The notes: generated from the sequence alone by a model not told the origin. 64,000 nt of DNA from Massospora cicadina (GCA_022478985.1 JAKSZP010000112.1:1-64000), one strand, 5' to 3'; shown: positions 1-11,941, counted from the first letter of the stretch. A program made the numbers and translations.

Positions 1-156
1 AAATTGGTGCATGACAGCATCTCGTTCTTGAAGAAGTTGAACTTGGTTTTTGAGCACTGCGTCTAAGGTAACTTTGAGATCCTCATATCCAGCTGGTGCG
101 GTGTTCTGTGGAGACTCCCTCAACAACTCAGCTTGTGTAAGGCATGGCTGGCGACT
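1..156 (-). pseudogene. Gag N-terminal fragment of gypsy element A
   Basis: An open frame on the minus strand covers the first 156 bases and runs off the window edge. The visible end contains LDAVLKNQVQLLQERDAVMH, a heptad-like, Gln- and Leu-rich stretch consistent with a coiled coil. The same position in element F (around 55980-56080, minus) reads HLDVVLKKQDVLLQ followed by MHQLD, so the two are the same family. It lies directly downstream of the primer-binding site and 5' LTR of element A, which is where Gag begins in Ty3/gypsy elements. No ATG in the conserved frame is visible. The rest of the protein lies outside the window, so its intactness cannot be judged. Confidence 0.7.
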
Positions 157-191
157 GGAGTTCCATAGTGTTAGGTGGTTGATCAATGGGC

Positions 192-209
192 CCCCTGAAG
201 TGAGCACCA
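192..209 (-). promoter_or_regulatory. Primer-binding site of element A
   Basis: On the minus strand this reads TGGTGCTCACTTCAGGGG, one base away from the LTR. TGG pairs with the CCA end of a tRNA. The rest fits an acceptor strand followed by a T-stem. The same site with few changes occurs beside the LTRs of C, D, E, F and I. Confidence 0.75.
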
Positions 210-210
210 C

Positions 211-771
211 TGTTATAAATTGGATGGTACCATTAGAATCCATCATGTTATTTGCACAGTTCAAACCCACTGAGCAACATACAGATGATGTGGGGATTGT
301 AAGTCCTTCAGACACACTTGAAATTATACTTAAAATAGGAGCAATTGCCCTAATCGATTTTTTTTATTTTTATAGATACAGCTACCTTTCGCTGTCCTGC
401 TTTTTCTACGCTATCAACAACTTACTTCTCTCAATTGCCCATCTCACATATATACAGCGGCTTCAGGCGATACTGCTCTCATGGCTTGGGCTATTATATT
501 CTTCCGATTCTCCTCAAATTTGGCTTGTTATTCTTTAATCTTCTGTCGCCCTAATCATAGGCGATTTATTTTGTATATATCAGATGTCGACATTGCCTTA
601 TTGCCTTATATAGAGGTAATCCAATAAAACCCATTATATCCAATAAAACCCCGTTATATCCCAATATCGCCACATCTTGAGGCACTAAAATAATCATAAC
701 TGATATCATTTTTGGTGGATTCCGCTCTAGCTGTCCCACGATTATCATCCAGTCATATCAGAATCACAACA
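211..771 (-). repeat. 5' LTR of element A
   Basis: A 561-bp sequence that begins TGTTATAA and ends CACAACA. It aligns along its length with both LTRs of element F (50232-50775 and 56184-56735), including the shared CATCTCAC and CCAGTCATA blocks. The primer-binding site on its low-coordinate side shows it is the 5' LTR of a minus-strand element whose body continues off the left edge. The right-hand junction (772) is inside the RNase H reading frame of chromovirus H. TGTTG at 772-776 would be one half of the target duplication. Confidence 0.85.
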
Positions 772-2510
772 TGTTGTATGGGCATTGACTCATTGAAGGT
801 ATCTGCTGCAGGGTGCCCAGCATGAGTTAACTGTGCGCATAGATCACCAAGATATGTTGTATTTCCATAAGCCTTAGAGATTGGCGCATTGGCAAGCTTG
901 CACCTATAAGACTTGTGCAGTTTCTTTTTCAGATACAAATCCATAAAAAGCATGCTTAATTTACTTACTGATTTTTTTATCTGCAACCTGGCCCACTGTT
1001 TCTCAGACCCAGATGAAGTGGATCTCGTTACTGTGATCCCTGCCACCCATATCTTTTCAATTGTTCCCTCCATTGTCTCTTCAGTCTCCCTTGCTCCCAA
1101 GGCCCCACTAGTTGCACAGGTCTTAGCAGCCCAAACGACCTGCCCCAAAGATGTTGAGTTATTTGAACAATTGTCCCTCCAAATCAAAAACACTCCCTGT
1201 ATTCCTTGGTGGAGGGCCTCATTTATTTTAGGTCGCGGTTTTTGGTTACTCCTCTCTTCAGAACGGAGTAGCTCATGTGCATCATGATCCTCCCACGATC
1301 AGCCATCCATGCAATAAGAAATGCATCAATTTGATCAAGCGGCTTTACAACCGGGTGGGTTTAACTAAGGGTGTTCTGCCCTGGATTGCCGTTTGCATTA
1401 CTTATGCTCAGGCTAAGTCAGATCGCTCAGGAAAAATGGTCTCCTACACCCCTACAATAGGTGGAGGGTCCATGGACATTGGTGTCCATAGATTTTATTG
1501 TCAAACTCCCCTGCTATAATGGGTTTATGGTGGTGATGGTGGTGGTTGATCAATTCACCAAGTTTTCCCTTTTTATCCTATGTGCTTCTGCAATTACATC
1601 TGAAGAAACCACTTGTCTCTTTGTGCGCCATGTGTTTTCAATGTTTGGTCTTCCGCAGGAGATCATCAGCAACTGTGGTTCAAAGTATACAACACATTTC
1701 TGGAGTGTCTTTTTATCTACTTTAAAAATTTCCCCCTGTCACTCCACAGCATATCATCCCCAGTCTGATAGAAAAACCAAGTTAATTAACCAATCTTAGA
1801 ACAGTACCTGCGTTGTTATGCTGCAGCCACGCAGGACTCCTAGGCTAACGATTTTCCCCTCACTCAATTCGCCTACAACAACGGGATTCACGCTTCCATG
1901 GGATTTTCTCCTTGTATTGCGACATGCAGATATAATCCCTCCTTTTTGGTTGGTCCCTGCTTGTGATCCAAGGTCTAAAATGCCGTGGATTATGATAAAC
2001 ATATTAGGTCTACAAAATTCTTAGTGTGGGAGCACTTCACTAAAGCTATCAAAGACTACAAGCAGTTTGTAGATCATAAACGGCTCCCTAGTCATGACAT
2101 AACTGTGGGCTCCTATGTTATTATCAATACACATCATTTGAGAATGCAGGTACTCTACCGTAAGTTTGCAAGTAAGCATTTGGGTCCCCATTTGGTGGAG
2201 GAAGACTTGGGCAATGGTGCGTTCTGGTTAAAATACCAATTTATTGGAAACAGCACCCCTATCCACGTTTCTAATTTGTCACCACTTAAGGGGACTGTTC
2301 CCACAGATTTGGAGCTGATTGTAATTGAGAATGTAGAGTAGGCTGAAGTGTAATATATCCTAGAATCCACAAGTCCCAAAGGTCCATTCAGTACCTCGTG
2401 GCCTGGAAAGGTTATCCAGCCTACAAGAACAGTTGAGTTAAGGCCCACAATTGCACTAACTGCATAAAAGTGGTTGAGGCGTTTCATGAAGCCCCACCCT
2501 GACGCTCCCC
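772..2510 (+). pseudogene. Chromovirus (H) pol remnant: RNase H, integrase, chromodomain
   Basis: This is the 3' part of a Ty3/gypsy chromovirus polyprotein. In order I see an RNase H end (RYLLQGAQHELTVRIDHQDM near 795-855), a connector, and the HHCC zinc-finger region around 1275-1430 (second Cys changed to Tyr). The integrase core follows at 1461-1799 with SIDF (Asp kept at 1491). The second catalytic Asp is changed (ISNCGSKYT) and the catalytic Glu has become Lys (TKLINQ). A C-terminal integrase domain (1985-2341) leads into a chromodomain (QYLVAWKGYPAYKNS from 2389, then KVVEAFHEA). Reading frames shift several times, and TGA replaces the conserved Trp both in RNase H and in the chromodomain. 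The order matches Tf/MarY-like chromoviruses. The upstream half is displaced by element A. It is certainly inactive. Confidence 0.88.
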
Positions 2511-2604
2511 CCAAAAAAGTCATGACTGTACTGGCAATCAAATTGCCCAAAGTGCACAAGAATGTGGCCCTCGTGCAGTTTCCTGGTGGTGGCGCCCTCC
2601 CTTT

Positions 2605-2620
2605 GGAAAAAGGAAAGGGT
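2605..2620 (+). promoter_or_regulatory. Polypurine tract of chromovirus H
   Basis: A purine run, GGAAAAAGGAAAGGG, lies immediately upstream of a TGTAAG start. This is the expected position of the plus-strand primer before a 3' LTR. It follows the chromodomain by about 100 bases. Confidence 0.55.
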
Positions 2621-2622
2621 AA

Positions 2623-2900
2623 TGTAAGTTACTGGGGGAACGTCTTATGTGCATGGATCAGTCAATCTTCCTGTTTCCGATTAAAAAGGGTCTGAAGAGG
2701 GTTTCTGTACCCCTCATTACCCAGGGTGACCTCGCCCACGTGGGAGACAAGCGCTGGGTAAAAGCACTCCCTCTTTGGACCCCTCCCCCAATGCCAACGC
2801 TCTCTTCAGACAAATTTGTCCACCAGATCAGAGAAATCTGCGCTTAGATCACTGAATCAAAGTCGATTGGTCCAAAAATCAATGTAAATCAAGCTTAACA
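2623..2900 (+). repeat. Probable 3' LTR of chromovirus H
   Basis: It starts TGTAAGTTACTGG right after a polypurine tract. A plausible end is CTTAACA at 2900, giving imperfect TGTAAG/CTTAACA termini and 278 bp. There is no second copy in the window, because the 5' half of H is missing, so the end is a guess. Confidence 0.4.
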
Positions 2901-5850
2901 ATTGAAAATCACATAATCATAAAGGGGTAAAGAAATTTTTTATTGGCTGGAATCTCCATCAGTTTTGATTTGACCAGCATTGCAATCGTCAATGCTAACC
3001 CCCTCTCAAAATCCTTAGGATGATCCCCGCTGTACCAGCATTATCATTTGAAAATATTAGCGGTAGTTTAAGCCCCAATTTGACAAATCATGAGTTACTG
3101 CTGATGCAACTCTTTTGACCAAACAAATGGCCCAGCGACCAGGCACAGGTGTTTTGGGCATCCTGAACCCATTCACGACCAATTGGGACCACCCCTACGT
3201 TGGCTGGCCCTGGGGAATTACTGTTTCTTGTCAGGCCAGATGACATTGCGCCAAATGCTAGAAATGCAGTGAGCCTCAGTTCAGGCGTTCAAGGTTGAAC
3301 TGACAGAGACTTATCCTGCTGCCAAATCCTTCAATGTTTGTTATTATTGAGCTTATCTGCCCCCTTCCACAAAAAATTCGCCAGTTAGGTTGAACTTGCA
3401 GGACCCAATCCCTGCTTGTTCCCACATCAATTGACCATTATTTAATCAGTGGCATCGCACCAAAAAAATGTTAGTCAATTTTCTCTTTTTTCCTCTAATA
3501 AATTTCTGCCAAAAAAACTATCATTTTTTCTTTTATTGATATCCTTCTGGTTGTAGTCCCTATGGAATTTCCCTGAAAGCCTGATGGTCCCTATACCAGA
3601 TGGGCTTTACCTGTTTTAGTGATTACTATGACATCCCACCATTGTCAACTGAATTCAGCAAGCCAGACATTTCTGGCAATTCAACCCTATTTTTTTGACT
3701 ATCTGCCATCAATATACTGGGATCTTGTGCCCTTACATCCACCATTTTCAAGAAAGGATCCGCCCTCTTTTCTCCTCAATTGTATTGAACCCGCTTAATG
3801 ATCCCTGTAGAAACTATCCAAGTGGTACAATCCCCTGCATCAAGACCTCCAGTGTCTGAGATTGTCTCCATTAGGTTTATTTTTGGGTTGCTATTTACAA
3901 TTGCCCTACATCAACAATTTTATTGCTTCCCAATTTGTGGTTCCATACAATGACTTATGTGCGACAATGCCTCTGGCATTCTGGCTTGCTTTTTGGGTGT
4001 TTTCACATCCTCACTTGCAGGCTGTTCTAAACTTCTTCTGCCAGTTTCATGACAATGCCACCTTATGAGGGTAAGGAGGGATTAATGTGCTCCAATTGTA
4101 ATAAGTGGTAGGGTTGGCAATGGGGCCAAAATGGGAGGAGTCAGGTGTGTGGGCTGTGGCTTGGGCAATGGAGGGCAGCGCTAATTCAAAATGATTTAAA
4201 TTAAGCTGCATGGTCAGATGGTATTGAAAAGTATTGGCTGCATAGGTTCACTAAAGGTCCTCTTTAATATAACAATCGCCACATGTATGAATACAGGAGG
4301 TACAATATGATATAGACATGATTCAGTAAGACTTTAAAGCAAAATATACAAATAAAAAGAATAATAGTAATGACATAGTAGATAATTTTTTAGGAATATT
4401 CTCCTTTTAATTAAAAATGACTCATGGAAATTTAATACTCATCTATTAGAAATATTGACATCAGATACCACAAAACAGCTTTACTTTAAATAATTAAATA
4501 CCACGTTATGTCAATTCCCCACAATCTCCACACAAGTTCTATTATAATGTTATCAGCAAAAGATACTGAAAAATATAAAATATTCTGCTCATTAATTAAC
4601 CATAATTAGTCCATTGATTACTCAACAAAATTGCTATTTTGATATTTCCCTATCAGAAGCCTAAAATCAACAAAACTAGTTAATTAAAAAATGGCATTTA
4701 TGTTTTTGATTAAAATAAAGTACAAATTTGGAACATATTATAAAAAATAGTCTAAATAGAAGATTTTACCACATCTCCTGCCTTAACCAGATTATCTTTT
4801 CCAACTTAATTATTCAATCATGCTCCTATGTGCCAAATAAACACCATCAAGATGGCATAGAGGTCATTTCTAGACTTTTTTTTCTCCAAAAGTCACCAAA
4901 AATAAAGAAAGTCGGGCTTGAGAGCACATTTATTGGCCAAAGCAACTAAGGCAAGATGACAGACAGTTCATTTGTACATCCCCTTTCTCCAAAAGTCGTT
5001 GAAAATTAGGAGGCATTATTTGCCAAGAGACAATGATAGTGCTAAAGAAATGTCTACATTCATCACCAAAGGACATAGAATTTATTAAAAAACATAAGAA
5101 CATCTAAAATAAGCAAGAAATAAGATATTAAAACTACTAAATAGATATAGAATATATAACAAGTTTATCTTGTGCATCAATTTTCATTTTTTACTTCTTT
5201 TTTTATTTAACTACATTCTCATAAGAGCTTATCATTAACTCTGTTTACTATTCTTAAATAGGAAAGGTTTGATTGAAAATTGGAAAATTCACAGAATTTC
5301 AGGGGTCATAAATGATAAAAACACATAATTGTTTGGGGACAGCAAGCGCAATCCAAGTCATTAATGGTCTAGGTAAAATGTGACCTTATTTTCTCCAGAA
5401 GATACTTAGGCAACTGTGACCACAACAAACTAAAATAAATACTAAAAGACTATTAAGTGAGAACAAGTTACTATATTCAATGGGATTTTAAGTATTTAAA
5501 TCATGACTGCAAATGAATGCCAACTATCAGTTATACTTGGCATCAATTGCCAGAAAACATATGTAATGCTCAAAACTATTGGCTACATAGTTCAATACAT
5601 TAAGAAAGGCGAGGCTATTATAAAAGCTAGATTAATTAACCAATTATAAGAGGAGCTAAATTGGAACTTAAGTATGAAGATACAACACATAAGAAGTAGG
5701 TAAATAAAAATGGCAACTGTACCTAACTAATCAAAAAAAATAATTTCATAAATATCAATAAAGCAATATAATCTGATTAAAATCCCAACAAGGTCCTTGA
5801 TAGTATAGGAATCTAATACTAATATATTTAACTCATAAAAGGTCCAACTC
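2901..5850. other. Mostly AT-rich, no gene; unidentified patch 3100-4150
   Basis: Most of this is AT-rich with no frame I can support. The stretch 3100-4150 is less AT-rich and has coding-like fragments on the plus strand, among them a 68-codon frame at 3862-4068 rich in aromatic residues and a CSNCNKW motif near 4090. Frames are broken throughout and I recognise no family. It may be a decayed retroelement ORF. The left LTR of element B should lie towards the right side of this interval but I could not find it. Confidence 0.35.
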
Positions 5851-6766
5851 AGAGCTTGTCCACCTTGTTTCTTCGCCTAAAGCCATGAGTGGCACAATAG
5901 TCAACTATATAGAATATTTAAAGGTCAAAAAGGTTGGACTTTTTTAAATCTTCATATTTTTTAGCATTAAATTTCCTCTTATTGGTGTTAGTTTTTGACG
6001 AATATTGTAAATTTTATCAACATTTTGTTAGGCTTTCTAAAATTGCAGTGGCTTCATCTCTGGAATTTGTTTGAGTGCATAATATAATATTGGTAACAAA
6101 CAAGTCGCCAACCATAGAGTAGTTCAAAAAGAGGACCTACATGTAGATGAATGATAGCTCAAATTGTAGGCAGATGTTGCCGCCAATAAGCATGTTACCA
6201 ATTAAAAACTCTTCCTGCTACCAGCTTTCTTCATAGGTACTGAATAGAGTAACATCTGCCCTTTTACAATTCCTTTAGTTTCTGGATGGTAAGGCATCAT
6301 CAGTACTCCCTGAATTCACATCATATTGTTTAGTCTTAGTATGACATGCGTGATGAAGCTGCTTCTGTAATCTTTTAGAATATCTTAGGAACAACCATGC
6401 AAGTGTATCAACTATTCTACTATGAACTTGGCAGTACTTCTGGAACCCACATTAGCTAATGTATGCGTCTCTACAAACAAGCCAAATGATTAATGGCCAC
6501 GGTAATGTATTTGCTCTCATCAGCACTCATAGTCAGGGGTCATACAATGTTAATGAAGATAGTGCGACAGGCAAGTTCAAACTTCACTAGTCAGAAAGAG
6601 GCTTATTATAGGGCTTGTGTGCCTGTCAAATTGCAAAAAATTTAATTGTTTCTGAAAATAAAAATTAAGAAATTCCTAATAGTTTACAAGACAAACCTAC
6701 TCTAAAGCTTTCACTGTTTAATATATCCAGTTAATTTATGGGCTGCATTGATGATTACAGTTTGTT
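5850..6766 (-). pseudogene. Integrase region of old gypsy element B
   Basis: No frame is open. Read on the minus strand, the sequence aligns with the integrase region of element G (49400-49900) and more weakly with that of F (51000-51600). Shared landmarks in order are a GATGGTAAGGC-like block (6285; GATGATAAGGC in G near 49475), a GCCACGGTAATGTAT block (6495; GCCACGATAATGTAT in G near 49690) and an ACTTCACTAGTCAGAAA block (6575; GCTTCACTAGCCAGAAA in G near 49775). The gene is cut at 6767 by LINE-1 and resumes as RT at 12061. The assignment rests on this alignment. Confidence 0.6.
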
Positions 6767-6783
6767 TAGAAAGCTTTGGGGAA
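6767..6783. repeat. Left target-site duplication of LINE-1
   Basis: TAGAAAGCTTTGGGGAA occurs here and again, identically, at 12044-12060. The pair brackets the LINE exactly. A 17-bp duplication is typical of target-primed reverse transcription. The first T may belong to the A/T-rich tail. Confidence 0.9.
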
Positions 6784-6794
6784 CTTTTCTTACT

Positions 6795-6815
6795 CGTTGC
6801 AATCACTTTTGCAAC
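6795..6815 (+). promoter_or_regulatory. Conserved hairpin in LINE 5' UTR
   Basis: GTTGCAA is followed after six bases by TTGCAAC, a perfect 7-bp stem. LINE-2 has the same stem at its 5' end, and there the loop differs. It lies about 10 bases from the 5' end of the element, where an internal promoter or RNA structure would be expected. Function is unknown. Confidence 0.45.
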
Positions 6816-6874
6816 TAATTCAATTCATGATGACTTTATTTTGATAATCTCACCGAGGAGATTAGTTTGCGCCC

Positions 6875-8072
6875 ATGTCAGGGAGCAGTTGGGCAAGTAA
6901 GGTAAAAGGCAAAGGGGGTGGCCCCGCGAGTTCCAACTTTTGCAAATGCCCCGGAGAATCTGGCAGATTAGACAAAAACAAAAAACTGGTGGTTACCATT
7001 TACCCAGAAATTCTAGCTTGGCAGGCGCGATGCAACCAGTACATCAATACGCCACACTCTTACCACTTTCATTGGTGGAATACGGAGTTTGGGTGTTCCT
7101 GTATATTCAACAAACGGCGCTGTGGGAAAAGTTTTGTGGAGATGTACACATTCATTTCATTAACGCGGTGTACATAGCACCCCACTCCATGTCATGCAGT
7201 TGGCTGGATCTTGGTTTTCAAAGTAAGGAGGCAGCGGATGAAGCTGCTGCAGTGCACATTGTAATTGACCTCCCCAAAGGGCAGCGGGTCATCAAAACTA
7301 AGTGCACCAGATGGACAAAATCCAACCAAATTTTTCTCACCTTCAACTTTCTGCCCACTATGGTCAAATGCGCCACACTAGAACAACACCTGAAGGATGG
7401 GCTCACCATATATGGCGAAATTAAATACCTCAAGATGCAACGCTTTATGCTGATGCCACACCTGTGCACTGGCAAAGCCATCGCAGTTCTGACACCAAAC
7501 TGAGAAGATAGCAAATGATCTAACCCAGTTCCTGCACTCCACTTATATCAATATCGAGGGGCATACCACCCACCCTTTATGGGTCACCATGGACAGCGCC
7601 CCCCATCTGCACCCACTGTGATGCATTCAGCCATAAGGCACACGCTTGCCCCACAAAGGAGGGCATCATATTCCAAGAACACCCCTCAGTGGCCATGAAC
7701 AACGGGGAGGCCCACTATGAACCAACTGCTGATACTAAAGAGACCTTCCCGTGGGTTGCACAAGGCTGCTACTTAATAGTAAAGCCCATATCTCCTCAAG
7801 AGTGGAAAAAGGCTAAGCCGGCCCGCAGGGCCATGGCCAAGGAGGTGGCCAAGGTCAGCTCCACTATCCCACACTCCCAACGCCAGGAGGACATTGAGAC
7901 CTTTGCGGTGGAAGCAGCTTGGGAATCTCTCAACCAATCAGATAGGGCTTCCCAAGCCAATTGGGCCACCCAATCCAAGGATCCAATGGGCGACTCAATC
8001 TCACCTGACCTTTGTGCCCAAGCCTCAATTGGAACCGATTTGATCTCCAGCCTACCTGAAAAAAAATTTTAA
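6875..8072 (+). pseudogene. LINE-1 ORF1 (Gag-like nucleic-acid-binding protein)
   Basis: The start MSGSSWASK is conserved with LINE-2. After about 60 codons a 1-base deletion (near 7057) shifts the frame. The protein continues from there to a second shift at about 7500, caused by an extra A. A zinc knuckle follows at about 7605-7650: CTHCDAFSHKAHAC, pattern CX2CX4HX4C. The last part is open from 7689 to 8072. ORF1 proteins of this kind coat the LINE RNA. The middle part has no motif that I can name. Comparison with LINE-2 identifies each lesion. Not functional. Confidence 0.85.
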
Positions 8073-8285
8073 TTCAACCAATGGTGCACCGCACTCAAGC
8101 GCACCACAAAAAATCGTTCTGCAGTGGGGAAACCAAAAGTGAAGGCTAAAGCCAATGTGAACCCAACTGCCAAACTCACCCACTCTTCTGACTATGTTGA
8201 TGCACACACCTGAGGCGCCAAGAAGTGCCGTGAGGATCAAGAGGAGGCTGAAGGGCCCAGGTGCCCTTCCCCTCACACCTAAGGT

Positions 8286-9409
8286 GTGATGGAGGGAGCC
8301 TTTACTTTAGGGATGTTGAACATCGCCAGACTCAAGGCTTTGCCATCCTGGGCTAGGAAACTGAGTTTTTTACAAAATAATTTACCTGTGGACATCCTGG
8401 CCATCCAGGAGTCCCACTGTCCGCGAGTTTCTGAGGATGCTTGGAAAACCATGCTCCTCCCATCCCAGTCCTTCTGGTCTGAGCACTGTGGGGTGCTTGT
8501 TCTAAAAAACAATTCTATCAAATTTTTATCATCAGAATCCTTCCTTAATGGCCGAGTCCTCATGGTCAAATTTTTGTGGGCTGACGTGGCGCACACTATT
8601 GTCAACATTTATGCCCCAACCTGTGCATGAGAGTGTCAGGAATTTTTTTCTCATTGGTCAAATCACTTCTGCTACCCTCTGACCCTTTTGTAGTCAGCAA
8701 TATGAACTGTTAGTTGGACCCATCCACTGACCGCTGGCCTCCCTCACCCTCCCCACCCCAGGGTCACGTAGAACTTCATGTCCTAAAGGCCACCCTAGGG
8801 TTGTTTGATGCACTGTCACGCCATGCTCCACTACTCGAGAACATGTAGCGCCCACACATCCACAACGGCCAGTTAAGGCCCATGTCCCACATCAACCTCA
8901 TCCTCACGCCAATGAAATTTCATACCCAGATTTCCCACTTCCGCATGTCAAAAATTGGTTTCTCCGATCACAGGCTGATCTCAATCACCTTCCACCTACC
9001 TGACCCAGCAGCTCAGGCTCCGCACTGGTGCAAACTTTTCCCACCCAAAATTACATCGCCAAGATTTTCCACATGGGTGGAATCTGCGACTTCGGCACAG
9101 GAGTTTATCACACCATTTTGTGCTGACCCAATTTCCACCTGGTCAGCCTTCAAAGTGGACACAATCTGCCACACTCGCCACCTCTCCTCCCACTGCTCAC
9201 ACTCTACCTCGGTTGTCATCTCTCGCGCTGTGGCGGAACTAGCCCACCTGGAGTCCAATATCCCAGCCATGGGCTACAGCTCTGCTTGGGGTTGCAAGTG
9301 GGTGGAAGTAGCCGCCCACCTTAACACTCTTGAGAGACAACACAAGCATCGGGTTTGTGTTCAGTACAGAGCTAAACACATCACAGCAGGTGACACATGC
9401 TCCACTTAA
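8286..9409 (+). pseudogene. LINE-1 ORF2 N-terminus: AP-type endonuclease
   Basis: The protein starts MMEGAFTLGMLNIARLK. The family's nicking endonuclease motifs are visible: VDILAIQESHC near residue 35, VNIYAP near 8600, and SDHRLI near 8965, the conserved Ser-Asp-His. The GDxN position is damaged (8695-8710, SNMNC). This domain cuts the target DNA to prime reverse transcription. Frames break at about 8630 and 8880. The ORF1 stop and ORF2 start are about 210 bases apart, so ORF2 would need reinitiation or a separate mechanism. Confidence 0.82.
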
Positions 9410-9429
9410 TTTTTTCAATAATTCTTTGC

Positions 9430-10470
9430 ACCATGCCAGAGCTTGGCCTGCACACAAGTGCTTAAGCCAGACAATTCTGTCATGGATAAGCTAACTGAAG
9501 TAGTGATTGAGATATAAAATTATTACTCTGAGTTATACTGATCTGAAACATTTCTGCCAGCCAAAATGGCGAAATTTCTCGATAGCGCTCACATATGCAC
9601 TGTTTCTAGATACCTGGAGTTAATGAATTTGATTACTCCAGACAAACTATGGTATGCCATCTGTGGTGCACCAAATCAGATATGCCCCGGCCTGATGGCA
9701 TTCTGCATGAGTTCTATAAGAAGTACTTCAAATATTATCTCCACTGTTGCTTGCCTCCCTTAACTAGAGCCTTCTGGAAATGCGCCTTCTACCAGGAGGG
9801 CAAGAGGCCTACACCGTTATGCTATTTATGAAAGGGGATAAGCTAGACCTAGCCAACTGGTGCCCCATTTTTCTAACTAACACGGATACTAAATATTTAA
9901 CTAAACTTATGGCTTACCGTCTAAGGATTGTAGTATCTGCCATCATCTCTCCAGAACAATTTGGTTTCATACCCAGAAGGTTGATTTGGGACAACGTACA
10001 CTCTGTGGCTAAAGCATGTCAGTCCACGGCCTCTGGGGCACTTGTATTTTTAGACCAAAAGAAGGCCTATGATAGATTAAACTGGGATTACCTCAGGGTC
10101 TTCCTACACTAATTCCGCCTACCCCCCCCACTTCATCAGCTGGGTGAAGCTGATGGAATCTGCAACAATGGCAGTGCGTGGCCCTGGCTTCCTCACGGAA
10201 GTCTTCCGCCCTCAAAGGGGCCTACGCCAAGGGGACCCCCTTAGCCCCCTCTTATATAACTTCAGCCTTGACCCACTACTTTGGAACGTGAATGCCCGCC
10301 TCACTGGGGTCCATGTGCAAGGCCAAGCCCCAGTCAAGATGATGGCATTTGCTGATGATTGTGTAATTGGGGTGTCTAATAATCATGATTCACTTGTGCT
10401 TGAGCCCTTATCCAGGCTTACTCCCGGGTAAGTAATGCTGCACTAAATGCCTCCAAAACTGAAATCATCC
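9430..10470 (+). pseudogene. LINE-1 ORF2 reverse transcriptase
   Basis: RT motifs in order: NWCPIFLTNTDTKYLTK, EQFGFIPRR, motif A FLDQKKAYDRLNW, motif B RQGDPLSPLLYN and motif C AFADDC (FADD at 10348-10359). Catalytic aspartates are kept. The frame is broken near 9690, at 10112 (TAA where LINE-2 has a Gln codon) and near 10430. TGA at 9539-9541 in the linker is shared with LINE-2 at the same place. Confidence 0.88.
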
Positions 10471-11941
10471 TCCTTGGTCAGTATCAAACCCGCTGGGCCT
10501 CAGCGGCCTGTTTCCAGCCCAGCCCATCTGCTCACAAACGTGCCTGCTTACCCTGCCCACCCCACACCGCCCCACTTGTGCTCCCCTTTGTGCAGCGCCC
10601 CACCGTTGGGCCCATCCGCCACTTAGGGGTGTGGTTGGAAGCAGGCGGGTATGACTCCTTATTAATTAAAAACCATATTCTGGATAACGTGACGAAGCGC
10701 ATAGCTTCCCTCAGAGCCCACCCTACTTCCCTTACTGGAAGGGTTGTTCTAGCCAACTCTATGCTCCTCTCCAAAGTTTGGTTTGGAGCCCACGCCATCG
10801 CCTTCTCCCCAGGTTTTTTCAAATCTCTGTATACCCTTCTACAAGGGTGGCTCTGGTTGGGCCACCCACCGCCAGTGCGTCTTGAGGTCATGTCTGGCCC
10901 TCGCCATAGTGGTGGCATGGGCCTGCTCGACTTTGAGGCCCATGCTGCAAAGATACTGGGCACTTGGATCACAGCCATCACCATCCCTACGATCCCCTCC
11001 CAACACTGGTCATGCGCGGCCCGCTCCAACTTCTCCCGCGCCCTGGGCCTTTCCAATCCATCACACCCTCACTCCTTGATGAAATATCTGGCTTCCCACC
11101 CTTCAGCCGCTGGTCCTCATGGTACTGCACCCCACTTCAAATGAATACTTCTCTCCATGCAGAGCTCTGAGTGGAGATTCCGTAATTGTGGGCACACAGC
11201 CCAGAGAGGGCGCCCCTCTCATCGGGTCACACATGAGTTACAGAAGCTACCCATTCTGGACGGAATAATACCCACACGGTCCCATGTTCTATCCAGGGTG
11301 GACTACCTGGACATGATGGACATTCTTTATTTCCTTGAAACCCAGAAGACAATATGGACTTACAACCACCACCCTCTGCTGCTGCCTAATGTCCATTCCC
11401 ATGTGTGGCAATGTCAGAGGTGGGTGTACAATACTGCTGAGCGCTCTAACACTCTACACTCATCCTGCGTCATGTGTGGCCAGTATGGAACACTGTTTCA
11501 CCGCCTGGAGAAGTGCCCTACCTCTAAAGCGATATGGCGTGAGGTGCAACGTCTGATTGGCCAGGACCAGACACATACCTTCAGTTTATCAGGGATATGT
11601 TTGCTTTATCTATGGTCTCCCCTCTCCCACCCTCCCTCCGTGCTCTGGTGATTGCAATCGCCATGTGGACCATCCACACAATTGTCTTAGATGCCATTGC
11701 AGGCTTCACCCCCACCTTCCTAGAAGCCGTCCACTGGTTCTGGTCACACTTAGTAGACCACTTTCAAGCGTGGATGTTTGGGTACCTCCCACCGCGTCGC
11801 CGTCAGTTGGTCTCCTCCTGTTTCCCAGTTTGGTTCATCAACTTGGACCCCTTCCTACACACGTGCTCAATTGTGGTTTTGGCCCCTTTACACGTTCCCC
11901 CTCCTCCCTGTAGTGGCGTTCCCGCTGGCAACAGGATATAG
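10470..11941 (+). pseudogene. LINE-1 ORF2 C-terminus with CCHC motif
   Basis: Two frames at 10578-11144 and 11157-11651 continue the RT thumb and the C-terminal domain. The motif SCVMCGQYGTLFHRLEKC (around 11466-11520) has pattern CX2CX7HX4C, the conserved cysteine-histidine motif at the end of L1-type ORF2. The last part is open in another frame to 11941. A tail AATAAATAAAAAT ends the element at 12043. Confidence 0.82.

Noticed and set aside
753..1193. 146-codon minus-strand frame that looks somewhat like a copia Gag
   Set aside because: The plus strand across the same interval gives RNase H and the integrase connector of chromovirus H in the right order.
9539..9541. TGA read as Trp (altered genetic code)
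   Set aside because: TGA also replaces Arg and Gly, and TAA and TAG are equally common at conserved positions, so general decay explains the stops better.
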